Below are positions 1 to 9,206 of a DNA stretch of 64,000 nucleotides, one piece after another. Location of the stretch: the NCBI RefSeq assembly GCF_005577435.1, contig NZ_CP040396.1:4233001-4297000 (forward strand), read 5' to 3'. The translations under genes were made by a program, and so were the position numbers. The notes under the pieces are model-generated. The model had not been told where the DNA came from, made no database searches, and saw nothing but the letters and a program-made list of their open reading frames with translations. The stretch comes from Paenibacillus algicola. Lineage in GTDB: Bacteria; Bacillota; Bacilli; Paenibacillales; Paenibacillaceae. Every line of letters begins with the position of its first letter. Position 1 is the first letter of the stretch.

Positions 1-1
1 G

Positions 2-676
2 GTGCCCCGCACCGACATGATCTGCCTGTATGTAGATAAGCCGCTGGCGGCAAATCTGCAGATCATCAAACGGGAGCAGTATACCCGCTTTCCTGTCGTC
101 CGCGGCGACAAGGACCAGGTCATCGGCATGGTCAATACGAAGCAGTTCTTCCTGGAGTTTGACGATAACGCCAGCGTAGATCTCTCGAAGCTGATCCACC
201 CGGCGATGACAGTATCAGAAGCAACACCGGTCAAGAAGCTGCTGAAGAAGATGCAGCAGGAAGGCACGCACATCGCCATCCTGATTGATGAGTACGGCGG
301 AACCTCCGGTATGATTACGATTGAGGACATTCTGGAGGAGATCGTCGGAGAAATTCGGGATGAATTCGATGATGATGAAGAGCTGGAGCTGGTTCAGCCG
401 GAGCCAAACCGCCTCATTGTAGACGGCAAGGTGTCCATTAACCGGATCAACGATATTTTGTTAACCGACTTGAGCACCGAAGAGCTGGATACGATCGGCG
501 GCTGGCTGTACGGGCATAACTCCGAGCTGGTCAAGGGTGACCAGTGGCAGTATAGTCACTTGACCTTCACCGTACTGGAGAAGAAGACGCACCGGTATAC
601 GAAGCTGGAGATTGTAAAGGCAGAAGAGGAAGAGACCGATCCGGAAGCAGCGGCAGCGCTGGAGGAGCAGCATTAG
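2..676 (+). CDS. CBS/CorC-domain membrane protein of the hemolysin family, C-terminal part
   Basis: The gene runs in from before the window, so only the cytoplasmic C-terminal part is visible (about 224 residues). It holds two CBS motifs (about residues 5-60 and 65-120, the second ending in the typical GGTSGMITIEDILEEIVGEI stretch) followed by a CorC_HlyC domain (about 135-215, with the conserved DTIGGWLYG). In this family (YugS/YrkA/CNNM-type) these follow an N-terminal DUF21 membrane domain and the proteins are linked to Mg2+ or other cation efflux. The tail is acidic and ends in EEQH. A terminator follows at once. Family assignment is firm; substrate is not known. Confidence 0.9.
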   Translation: MPRTDMICLYVDKPLAANLQIIKREQYTRFPVVRGDKDQVIGMVNTKQFFLEFDDNASVDLSKLIHPAMTVSEATPVKKLLKKMQQEGTHIAILIDEYGGTSGMITIEDILEEIVGEIRDEFDDDEELELVQPEPNRLIVDGKVSINRINDILLTDLSTEELDTIGGWLYGHNSELVKGDQWQYSHLTFTVLEKKTHRYTKLEIVKAEEEETDPEAAAALEEQH

Positions 677-706
677 GGCGGATGTATTATGTTTAGTAGT
701 AGAATG

Positions 707-740
707 AGCGGTATCCCGTTAGGGATACTGCTTTTTTTCT
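707..740 (+). terminator. Rho-independent terminator after the CBS/CorC gene
   Basis: The stem AGCGGTATCCC pairs with GGGATACTGCT across a 3-base loop (one G-T pair) and runs into CTTTTTTTCTT. Confidence 0.85.
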
Positions 741-821
741 TGTCTACACTTTAATGTGGTAGCTCTCTAATGTAATATAGCTAATATCAAATGGCTACTA
801 GACTAGGGGGAGCAAAGACGC

Positions 822-2411
822 ATGAGTCGACAAATTGCAATCATCGGAAGCAGCGGAGGAAATCTTTACAATCTGGGTGGTAAAGACCCTCGAAGACTGC
901 TGGGCGAAATTTTAATTCAAATGGAAAGTGCCGACTTAAGCTGTGCTGCGCTTCAATTTATTGCCGCAGAGGCGTCTATGGATCAGGCCAAGCCTGATAC
1001 CCGGGCTACTCTTTACTCTTGGAAGATGTCTCAAGACGAGCCGGTCATCGCGGCCCAAGGAACGCTGCAGGAAGTAAACGAGGCTGCCCGGCAGCTGGAT
1101 CAGGACATTGCAGAGCAGATTAGTTTGGGTGAAATTGACGGCATCATCGTCATGAGCGCCGACCCGGAGGGAACCAACCGCCTGGTGTTTGAAGCCGCGG
1201 CCCGTCATAAGATCCCGGTGACCGGGACGGGTGGCACCTCCATGGCTGGCATTCAATCCCGAGGCGTTCATGTCATCGCTGCATCCGGCACGACCGGCAC
1301 GACGAACCGGACACGCGCCGTCACCTTCGTAACCTCACTGTGCAAGCATTGGCGGATGCCGTACCGTCCTGTCATTGGCAGCTCGGCTGGAGCCGGGACA
1401 GGAAATGATGCGCTGTCTTCTCCGTGGAAGCGAATCAATCTGCGCGGGATTATGATGGCCTCATTGCCCGGTTTTATCGCGATGGCTCTGATCCTGGCCG
1501 CGAGTAAGGTTCCCGGGCTGTCGTCACTGTCCACCGTGTTCGAGCTCATGATCAAGGCGCTGCCGGTCATCTTGGCTGTTATTGCGGCCAAGCAGGTGTC
1601 TGAGCTGGATGAAGTGTCGATTGTAGCCGGTATTGTGGCAGGTGTGCTGTCTACAGAAGGCGGCATTATCGGCGGAATTATCGGCGGGATCGGGGCCGGA
1701 CTGCTGGTGCACTATATTTTTCGTAAATGTGTGGAATGGCGCTTTCCCGCAACGACAGTGAACATTGCCGCTGGAGGCTTGGCAGGCCTGATCTCAGGTT
1801 TAGCTGTATACTTCCTGATCGCTCCAATCGCGCTGGCCGCCGGAGAAGGCATTCGCGGCCTGATTGAAATGCTCGTTTCCTTCAGCCCGGCCATCGCTGG
1901 ATTGATCGCCGGCCTGCTCATCTGGCCAGCCATTATTGGCGGAGTATACCACGCCGCCATTCTGCCGATCGTGCTGCTGGAGATGGAACGCACCGGCAAC
2001 AGCTTCCTCGGCGCTGTAGACATGGTCGGTCTCGTGATGGTCTCGGCCGGCATTACGCTCGCCAACATCGTAGCCCCAAGAGATAAAGGGGAAGCGGCCG
2101 TCGCCGCACCCGGCTTTGCCATGAATATGGGCTTTGGTACCTTTGTCGAAGCTGCGTATCCCTTTATGTTCTCGAACAAGCTGGTGTTCGGCGGAGCTAT
2201 CATGTCAGCCGGCCTGGGCGGACTGCTGGTGGGTCTGTTCGAAGTCCGCGGAACCGCTTATGTTCCGTCCTTCTTCGCACCGACCTTGTCCAACAATGCG
2301 TTTGGCTTTACGATCTCCATGCTGGCGAGCCTGCTGTGCTCGTTCCTCATTACGGTGATACTCAACAAGCTTTCGCTGGGACGCCGTCCCAAGGCTGATG
2401 TGAGTATGTAG
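822..2411 (+). CDS. PTS EIIC-like multi-membrane protein with a soluble N-terminal domain
   Basis: 529 residues, ATG behind AGGGGGAG. The C-terminal part (about 205-520) has roughly nine hydrophobic segments rich in Gly/Ala and resembles the PTS_EIIC_2 group of permease-like proteins. The N-terminal part (about 1-195) is soluble, opens with a glycine-rich IAIIGSSGGNLYNLGGKD stretch and carries a second Gly/Thr-rich run (GTGGTSMAGIQ, ASGTTGTTNRT), which suggests a nucleotide- or phosphate-binding fold. No IIA, IIB or HPr-like partner gene lies nearby, and no EIIB cysteine or EIIA histidine motif is evident. It stands alone between two terminators. Whether it is a true phosphotransferase permease is doubtful; substrate unknown. 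Confidence 0.6.
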   Translation: MSRQIAIIGSSGGNLYNLGGKDPRRLLGEILIQMESADLSCAALQFIAAEASMDQAKPDTRATLYSWKMSQDEPVIAAQGTLQEVNEAARQLDQDIAEQISLGEIDGIIVMSADPEGTNRLVFEAAARHKIPVTGTGGTSMAGIQSRGVHVIAASGTTGTTNRTRAVTFVTSLCKHWRMPYRPVIGSSAGAGTGNDALSSPWKRINLRGIMMASLPGFIAMALILAASKVPGLSSLSTVFELMIKALPVILAVIAAKQVSELDEVSIVAGIVAGVLSTEGGIIGGIIGGIGAGLLVHYIFRKCVEWRFPATTVNIAAGGLAGLISGLAVYFLIAPIALAAGEGIRGLIEMLVSFSPAIAGLIAGLLIWPAIIGGVYHAAILPIVLLEMERTGNSFLGAVDMVGLVMVSAGITLANIVAPRDKGEAAVAAPGFAMNMGFGTFVEAAYPFMFSNKLVFGGAIMSAGLGGLLVGLFEVRGTAYVPSFFAPTLSNNAFGFTISMLASLLCSFLITVILNKLSLGRRPKADVSM

Positions 2412-2450
2412 ACTTAGGCGGCGCAAGCCGATGTCACTGGCGCGCATAGG

Positions 2451-2491
2451 AAAGGGGCTTCTTCATCTTTCGATGAGGAAGCCCCTTTTTT
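2451..2491 (+). terminator. Strong terminator between convergent genes
   Basis: AAAGGGGCTTC and its complement GAAGCCCCTTTTTT form a long stem, extended by TCATC/GATGA around a TTTC loop, with T6 on the + side. The mirrored A/T pattern may also serve the convergent minus-strand gene. Confidence 0.9.
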
Positions 2492-2515
2492 AGAGTTATG
2501 GCGCACTGTCGCGAT

Positions 2516-3148
2516 TCAAGGCTTTACCAGTTCATAATAATCCCGAAACTCCAGCGGTTCCCGATCCTTCGCACTCACACTGAAGTAAAGCTCGGGGCGC
2601 CCGGCCGGATGCGCCTTCATTGTATAGTAGCCGGTGGACCAGCTGTATTCTACCTCGGTGACCTCAAAGGTCTCCTGGTATTTATCCTGCAAATATTGCT
2701 CTGCTGCACTGCTTGCTGCAGCCTGCTCCCGCTCTGTTTTGGTAAAAGGCATCATTCCGACGGTATAACCTCCATACAGACTGCCCGCAAAAAGAGCTAC
2801 ACCGAGCAATCCGCGCAGCAGGAGACCTGGTGCAGCCAGGCGCCGCTCTTTGTTCAGCTGCTCTTGCCCATCCTTCGGTCTCCTGAAATACATCGCGGCG
2901 ACCCCCACACCGATCAGATGAATCAACAGCATCGCCGGAGCAATCAGCAAGCCCATAAAACCGAGGGTGAAGAAGAACAGCACTACCGCCAAACCTTGAA
3001 AGACGATGAACAGAAGGGCCCAGAATATCATCCAGCCCGTACCGATGTACATCATCCCTGCTCCCGTAGCGATCAGTGACAGCACGACAGCCGTCCAGCG
3101 ATGCTTATTCCAGTTGTTCCAGTTCACCGCATCCTCCTGCTTTTTCAC
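2516..3148 (-). CDS. Small membrane protein of unknown function
   Basis: I place the start at a GTG (MKKQEDAVNWNNWNKHRW...) because GGGGGAG sits 5-6 bases before it; a longer reading to 3190 lacks a ribosome site. The 210-residue product has about three to four membrane segments in its first 125 residues (a hydrophobic hairpin, then a segment after RRPKDGQEQLNKERR) and a C-terminal soluble part (about 135-210) with a compact acidic/aromatic domain ending in FRDYYELVKP. The arrangement, membrane part plus outward soluble part, suggests a surface-exposed tail. It lies 56 bp downstream of fumC and may be co-transcribed with it. I do not recognise the family. Confidence 0.7.
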   Translation of the reverse strand: MKKQEDAVNWNNWNKHRWTAVVLSLIATGAGMMYIGTGWMIFWALLFIVFQGLAVVLFFFTLGFMGLLIAPAMLLIHLIGVGVAAMYFRRPKDGQEQLNKERRLAAPGLLLRGLLGVALFAGSLYGGYTVGMMPFTKTEREQAAASSAAEQYLQDKYQETFEVTEVEYSWSTGYYTMKAHPAGRPELYFSVSAKDREPLEFRDYYELVKP

Positions 3149-3203
3149 CGTTCTCCCCCTGCCCTTCATGCACCTTGTATTAGGACACATTCCCTTTAGC
3201 CTG

Positions 3204-4592
3204 TTAAGCTTTCGGGTGAATCATCTCCTCCGGACGAACATATTGATCAAACTCCTCCTCCGTCAGCAGCCCGCTGGCGAGCGCGGCTTCTTTGAGCGTC
3301 GTTCCTTGCTGATGTGCCTGCTTCGCGATGGCTGCCGCATTCTCGTACCCGATATGCGGGTTAAGCGCGGTAACCAGCATCAGCGAGCGCTCCATATTAG
3401 AGCGCAGCACCTCCAGATTCGCTTCAATACCGACCGCACAGTTCTCATTGAAGGAATTCATGCCATCAGCCAGCAGCCGTGCAGATTGCAGGAAGTTATA
3501 AATAATGACCGGCTTGAACACGTTCAGCTCAAAATTCCCCTGGCTCGCGGCAAAACCAATCGCGGCATCATTGCCCATCACCTGACACACGATCATGGTC
3601 AGCGCCTCGCTCTGTGTCGGGTTGACCTTGCCTGGCATAATAGAGCTGCCCGGCTCATTCGCGGGGATCGTTAACTCGCCAATGCCGGAGCGCGGGCCGC
3701 TTGATAGCCAGCGGACATCATTCGCGATTTTCATCAGATCAGACGCCAGCGCCTTCATCGCCCCGTGCGCAAATACCAGCTCATCGTGGCTGGTCAGGGC
3801 GTGGAACTTGTTCTCCGCGCTGGAGAAGCTCTTACCCATGGCCGAGCTGATTTCTGCCGCTGTTTTGGCGCCGAATTCCGGGTGTGCATTGATGCCGGTT
3901 CCGACCGCCGTGCCCCCGATGGCCAGCTCCCGCATCGGCTCTGCAGCGGAAGCGATCATGAGCTCGCACTTCTCCAGCATGCGGTGCCAGCCGCTGATCT
4001 CCTGGCCTAGCGTAAGCGGCGTGGCGTCCTGCAGGTGGGTGCGTCCGATTTTGATAAGATCCATATATTCGTCACTCTTGACCTTAAACGTATGCTTGAG
4101 CTTCTGCAGCGCTGGCAGGACATGATCCTCGACCGCTGCAAGCGCCGCCATATGCATCGCCGTCGGAAACGTATCGTTCGAGCTCTGCGACTTGTTCACA
4201 TCATCATTAGGGTGAATGGTGCTGGCACTGCCCCGCTCCTTCAGCAGCTGATTGCCTCGGGCCGCGAGCACCTCGTTCATATTCATGTTGGATTGCGTGC
4301 CGCTGCCCGTCTGCCACACCACCAGCGGAAAATGGCTGTCCCATTTGCCAGCCAGCACCTCATCTGCCGCGTCGGCAATAGCCTGGGCCTTATCCTCATC
4401 CAGCTTGCCCAGCTGGCGGTTCGCCAGCGCTGCGCTTTTCTTCAGGACGGCAAAAGCATGGACGATCTCCATCGGCATGATTTCCGTTCCGATCTTGAAA
4501 TTCTCCAGGCTGCGCTGCGTCTGGGCCGCCCACAGCTTGTCAGCCGGCACCTTCATCTCACCCAGGGTATCCTTTTCTATACGATAGTCCAT
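3204..4592 (-). CDS. fumC: Fumarate hydratase, class II
   Basis: 462 residues, the normal length for class II fumarase, which interconverts fumarate and malate in the TCA cycle without an iron-sulfur cluster. The family signature [15 protein letters not shown] is intact, as are the substrate-binding [12 protein letters not shown] and [14 protein letters not shown] segments. ATG start with AAAGGAGGAAT 4-5 bases upstream. The upstream side is occupied by the 51-bp repeat array, with only about 90 bp of ordinary sequence before a minus-strand terminator, so its promoter must lie in 4593-4683 or transcription must pass that terminator. Confidence 0.97.
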   Translation of the reverse strand: MDYRIEKDTLGEMKVPADKLWAAQTQRSLENFKIGTEIMPMEIVHAFAVLKKSAALANRQLGKLDEDKAQAIADAADEVLAGKWDSHFPLVVWQTGSGTQSNMNMNEVLAARGNQLLKERGSASTIHPNDDVNKSQSSNDTFPTAMHMAALAAVEDHVLPALQKLKHTFKVKSDEYMDLIKIGRTHLQDATPLTLGQEISGWHRMLEKCELMIASAAEPMRELAIGGTAVGTGINAHPEFGAKTAAEISSAMGKSFSSAENKFHALTSHDELVFAHGAMKALASDLMKIANDVRWLSSGPRSGIGELTIPANEPGSSIMPGKVNPTQSEALTMIVCQVMGNDAAIGFAASQGNFELNVFKPVIIYNFLQSARLLADGMNSFNENCAVGIEANLEVLRSNMERSLMLVTALNPHIGYENAAAIAKQAHQQGTTLKEAALASGLLTEEEFDQYVRPEEMIHPKA

Positions 4593-4683
4593 CTAAATTC
4601 CTCCTTTAGTGTGCGCTCGGGCCAAGGCCGTGACAACGCTTCAACCATGTATTTACCCTATTATTGCATATTTCCCTGCTCAA

Positions 4684-4713
4684 ATAAAAAAAGAGCCCGC
4701 AAGGGCGCAGGCT
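4684..4713 (-). terminator. Minus-strand terminator between the repeat array and fumC
   Basis: Read on the minus strand, AGCCTGC pairs with GCGGGCT (one T-G pair) around a six-base loop and is followed by CTTTTTTTATTT. It would stop any minus-strand transcript coming out of the repeat array before it reaches fumC. Confidence 0.7.
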
Positions 4714-4760
4714 GCGTTGGGCGCAAGACCGCGGACCGGGTGGCGGGCGACGGGCGCAGC

Positions 4761-5526
4761 GAGTTCGGTTTTTCGCGTTCGTTTGCTCCAGAACCGGCAC
4801 AGCGACGCATCGAGGTCGGTTTTTCGCATTCGTTTGCTCCAGAACCGCCGCAGCGACGCATTGAGTTCGGTTTTTCACGTTCGTTTGCTTCACAACCGCC
4901 ACAGCGTCGCATTGAGTTCGGTTTTTCGCGTTCGTTTGCTCCAGAACCGCCACAGCGACGCATCGAGGTCGGTTTTTCGCATTCGTTTGCTCCACAACCG
5001 CCGCAGCGTCGCATCGAGGTCGGTTTTTCGCGTTCGTTTGGCGCGGGGGCGGGCGACGGCAGCATCGAGTTCGGTTTTTCGCATTCGTTTGGCGCAGGGA
5101 CGGACGGCGGCGGCATCAAGTTCGGTTTTTCGCATTCGTTTGCTCCAGAACCACCGCAGCGTCGCATTGAGTTCGGTTTTTCGCGTTCGTTTGCTTCACA
5201 ACCGCTACAGCGACGCATCGAGTTCGGTTTTTCGCGTTCGTTTGCTCCAGAACCGCCACAGCGCCGCATTGAGTTCGGTTTTTCGCATTCATTTGGCGCG
5301 GGGACGGACGGCGGTCGCATCGAGTTCGGTTTTTCGCATTCGTTTGGCGCGGGGACGGGCGGCGGCCGCATCGAGTTCGGTTTTTCGCATTCGTTTGGCG
5401 CGGGGGGCGGGCGGCGGCGGCATTGAGTTCGGTTTTTCGCGTTCGTTTGGCGCGGGGGCGGACGGCGGCGGCATTGAGTTCGGTTTTTCGCATTCGTTTG
5501 GCGCGGGGGCGGACGGCGGCGGCTTG
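4761..5526. repeat. Array of fifteen 51-bp tandem repeats in two classes
   Basis: Units start at 4761, 4812, 4863, 4914, 4965, 5016, 5067, 5118, 5169, 5220, 5271, 5322, 5373, 5425 and 5476. All are 51 bp except unit 13 (52 bp, one extra G). Every unit opens with a nearly constant 24-25 bases (GAGTTCGGTTTTTCGC then R-TTCGTTTG). The remaining 26-27 bases fall into class A (units 1-5 and 8-10; CTCCAGAACCGCCACAGCG type) or GC-rich class B (units 6-7 and 11-15; GCGCGGGGGCGGACGGCGG type). A degenerate half-unit precedes unit 1 (about 4718-4760). Because 51 is divisible by 3, several frames on both strands stay open, so open frames here are not evidence of coding. Confidence 0.95.
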
Positions 5527-5567
5527 CTGCTAACCCTCCCCGGATGAAATGAGCTCAAGATTTGCAG

Positions 5568-5573
5568 TATAAT
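5568..5573 (+). promoter_or_regulatory. Probable -10 box of the heme monooxygenase gene
   Basis: TATAAT lies 41 bases after the last repeat unit and about 60 bases before the start codon. The -35 position (TGAAAT, 17-bp spacing) is weak. The array therefore abuts the promoter. Confidence 0.45.
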
Positions 5574-5636
5574 AAATGTGGACCAGGATTTTAGGCGAAA
5601 TAGGCTGTAATAAGCATAAACCGAGGAGGAATGCAC

Positions 5637-5948
5637 ATGCTAGTGGTTACGAACACGATCAAGGTTACGCCGGGCTACGGCAAGGAGCTGTCGCAGCGGT
5701 TTGCCCAGAACAAGGGCGTTCAGGATATGCCGGGATTTATCCGTCTCGAGGTATGGCATGAGGCGAAGGAAGGCCAGGATTATGAAGAGCTGAAGGTGTG
5801 CACGGTCTGGGAGAACGAGGACGCCTTTAAAGGCTGGACCTCCAGCGAGTCCTTCCGACAGGCGCATCGTGGCGGGGGCAGCGAGCATATGCTGGGCGCG
5901 TCCTTGAATAAATACGAGCTGCTGGTCAGCCATCCTCCGGTTCAATAA
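5637..5948 (+). CDS. IsdG/HmoA-like heme-degrading monooxygenase (ABM domain)
   Basis: 103 residues. The upstream ATG at 5631 touches the AGGAGGA ribosome site, so I start at the next ATG (MLVVTNTIKV), 6 bases after it. The protein is one antibiotic-biosynthesis-monooxygenase (ABM) ferredoxin-like domain. It keeps the three residues needed for heme cleavage in IsdG-type enzymes: Asn6, Trp67 (in KGWTSSESF) and His77 (in RQAHRG). The expected role is cytoplasmic heme breakdown for iron release. No heme transporter is next to it. Other ABM proteins do other oxidations, but the triad makes heme the best guess. Confidence 0.8.
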   Translation: MLVVTNTIKVTPGYGKELSQRFAQNKGVQDMPGFIRLEVWHEAKEGQDYEELKVCTVWENEDAFKGWTSSESFRQAHRGGGSEHMLGASLNKYELLVSHPPVQ

Positions 5949-5995
5949 CGAAGGGCATTACCGAACCTGATATGTCAGAGATTGTGCATAAAAAT

Positions 5996-6027
5996 CCTGC
6001 CTGGCTCATACCATGGCGGGCTTTTTT
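5996..6027 (+). terminator. Terminator after the heme monooxygenase gene
   Basis: CCTGCCTGG pairs with CCATGGCGGG (one bulged T) around CTCATA and is followed by CTTTTTTG. Confidence 0.85.
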
Positions 6028-6319
6028 GCGTGATTAAACAGGGTTTTTTATATTTTGCAGCAATTCATCAGGGATTCATCCGAACAGACATGATTTCAGC
6101 TCAAAAAGCGCATAGGATCAAGGATTTCTCGGATTTCAGAGTGTCCCCATCAGACTTTTTTGGGAATTCGATAGGAAACTTTTATGAGCTGTGTAAACTT
6201 CATGTTAAGTATAAACAATGTATCCATCTGCCTATACATTATCCCTCACCTGGACATGCTATGTCAGAAGGATGCCCCTCCTTGCGGCAATTCTCCTTCA
6301 GAAGGAGCGTGAGACTTCC
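6028..6319. other. Intergenic stretch without a recognised gene
   Basis: AT-richer than its neighbours. I see no convincing ORF with a ribosome site and no hairpin with a T-tract. It presumably carries the promoter of the small gene at 6320. Confidence 0.4.
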
Positions 6320-6451
6320 ATGGAAAGCACCCGTCAGTTCGTCAACAAGATGAATGAAAATGCTGAGAAAGCCCGTCATAACAAGGAAAACAATGGCAAG
6401 CGCACTCCTTCCGCCAAGCTCCCGACCAAGCAGCATGGCAACAATCCTTAA
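6320..6451 (+). CDS. Small basic protein, DUF4023-like
   Basis: 43 residues beginning MESTRQFVNKMNENAEKA and ending KLPTKQHGNNP. It is hydrophilic, rich in Asn, Lys and Arg, has no membrane segment, and looks mostly unfolded or helical. From memory it resembles the roughly 40-residue DUF4023 family of Bacilli, whose function is unknown; small spore proteins have similar composition and are the main alternative. GAAGGAG lies 12 bases before the ATG, rather far; longer frames upstream have no better site. A perfect hairpin follows. Confidence 0.6.
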   Translation: MESTRQFVNKMNENAEKARHNKENNGKRTPSAKLPTKQHGNNP

Positions 6452-6470
6452 AGCATTTCGCGAACATGAA

Positions 6471-6493
6471 GACGGCTCGTTCAACGAGCCGTC
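6471..6493 (+). terminator. Perfect hairpin after the small gene
   Basis: GACGGCTCGTT and AACGAGCCGTC form an 11-bp perfect stem with a one-base loop centre, followed by TTGCTTGCATT, a weak T-tract. Confidence 0.6.
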
Positions 6494-6520
6494 TTGCTTG
6501 CATTATATGACATACAGTTT

Positions 6521-6617
6521 GTATTTTACGCCATATGTATATATGTATTTTAGTGCAAACAATAATCTAAAATATATAAATTACAGCTTGCATCAGACCC
6601 TTATTTTCGTAAAATAC
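6521..6617. promoter_or_regulatory. Repeated GTATTTTA boxes before gdhA
   Basis: GTATTTTACG (6521-6530) recurs in inverted form as CGTAAAATAC (6608-6617), a perfect 10-base inverted pair 77 bases apart, and GTATTTTA occurs a third time at 6545-6552. They sit in an AT-rich stretch directly before the gdhA ribosome site. They look like binding sites for a regulator, possibly with looping; no known consensus is claimed. Confidence 0.4.
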
Positions 6618-6624
6618 AACGTAA

Positions 6625-8025
<1,401 letters not shown>

Positions 8026-8093
8026 TTCCATTCCATATCTCTACATTATCCTTCATTCATGCCGGAGTGCTGCACGCACTCCCATGACCATAT

Positions 8094-8140
8094 AGAGGCC
8101 CCGGAAAGATCCAGCGATCTTCCTGGGGCCTCTTCTTGTT
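8094..8140 (+). terminator. Terminator between gdhA and cysK
   Basis: AGAGGCCCC with inner GAAAGATC pairs with GATCTTCC and GGGGCCTCT; TTCTTGTT follows. The mirrored sequence could also serve the convergent cysK. Confidence 0.85.
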
Positions 8141-8189
8141 ATAGCTGTACAAGAAAGGAATCCTGCAGCCTGCCTCGCTGCGTCTCTTC

Positions 8190-9104
8190 CTAAAAAATAT
8201 CCATGCTCAAATACCGTTCACCGGTATCCGGCGCAATGCAGACGACTCTTTTCCCCGGACCAAGCTTACGGGCTACACGCAAGGCCGCAAACACGGAGGC
8301 ACCTGAAGAGGGTCCGACCAGGATGCCTTCCTTACGGGCCAGATCTCTGACCGTCTGCAGCGCATCCTCGTCGGCAATCTGAATAATTTCATCATATACA
8401 TGGGTATTCAATATGGCCGGCACGAATCCCGGGCTCGTTCCCACCAGCTTGTGCGGCCCTGGCTCTCCGCCCGACAGCACGGGCGAGCCCTGCGGCTCCA
8501 CGACCGCAATATGCAGATCCGGCAGATGCCGGCGCAGCTCCTCTCCTGTGCCCGTGACCGTACCGCCTGTACCCGCTGTGGCGACAAAGGCGTCCAGCCG
8601 CCCTTCCATCTGCTGCAGGATCTCCGGTGCTGTCGTGACGCGGTGTACATCCGGATTGGCGCGGTTCTCGAACTGCTGGGGAATGAAGGACCCCGGAATC
8701 TGTTCCTTTAGCTCCTGGGCCTTTGCAATGGCACCCGGCATCCGCTGGCTGCTCGGGGTCAGCACGACCTCCGCTCCGTAAGCCTTCAAAATGTTAATCC
8801 GCTCTTTGGACATATTATCAGGCATGATCAGAATCGCCCGATAGCCTTTGGCTGCAGCAATCATTGCCAGGCCGATCCCTGTATTGCCGCTGGTCGGCTC
8901 GATAATAGTGCCGCCCGGCGTGAGCCAGCCCTGCTCCTCTGCTGTCCGAATGAGGTTGGACGCCGCTCTGTCCTTGACACTTCCTGACGGATTGAACATC
9001 TCCAGCTTCACATATACCTCGGCGCTATCTTCAGGCAGCATGCGTCCGAGGCGTACCATGGGCGTGCCGCCGATCATTTCGGCTACGTTATTATATACCT
9101 TCAC
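8190..9104 (-). CDS. cysK: Cysteine synthase (O-acetylserine sulfhydrylase)
   Basis: 304 residues from a GTG (MKVYNNVAEMIGGTPMVRL) 8-9 bases after AAGGAG; a longer reading to 9161 adds a non-family leader. A PLP-dependent enzyme that makes cysteine from O-acetylserine and sulfide. The PLP lysine lies in NPSGSVKDRA, the substrate loop is TSGNTG, and the phosphate loop is GTGGTVTG. GPSSGA near the C-terminus is also typical. It sits 102 bp downstream of a sulfonate-type ABC importer on the same strand, so imported sulfur and cysteine synthesis are likely linked. CysM-like or cystathionine beta-synthase-like use cannot be excluded. Confidence 0.92.
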   Translation of the reverse strand: MKVYNNVAEMIGGTPMVRLGRMLPEDSAEVYVKLEMFNPSGSVKDRAASNLIRTAEEQGWLTPGGTIIEPTSGNTGIGLAMIAAAKGYRAILIMPDNMSKERINILKAYGAEVVLTPSSQRMPGAIAKAQELKEQIPGSFIPQQFENRANPDVHRVTTAPEILQQMEGRLDAFVATAGTGGTVTGTGEELRRHLPDLHIAVVEPQGSPVLSGGEPGPHKLVGTSPGFVPAILNTHVYDEIIQIADEDALQTVRDLARKEGILVGPSSGASVFAALRVARKLGPGKRVVCIAPDTGERYLSMDIF

Positions 9105-9206
9105 AGCCTTCAGCTCCTTATCATTGATGATCATGAACAAAAAGAAGGACGGACGCTTCATCAGCTCCGCCTCTCTATCATATCATTCTTATCGGATCAG
9201 TCCACA

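Noticed and set aside
4761..5526. CRISPR array (constant half as repeat, variable half as spacer)
   Set aside because: The 'spacers' fall into only two related classes and recur many times, the constant half has no good internal palindrome, and no cas genes are near.
4035..5547. Long open frames through the repeat array on both strands as real proteins
   Set aside because: A 51-bp period keeps any stop-free frame open, several frames on both strands are open at once, none has a good ribosome site at a fitting start, and some enter fumC antisense.
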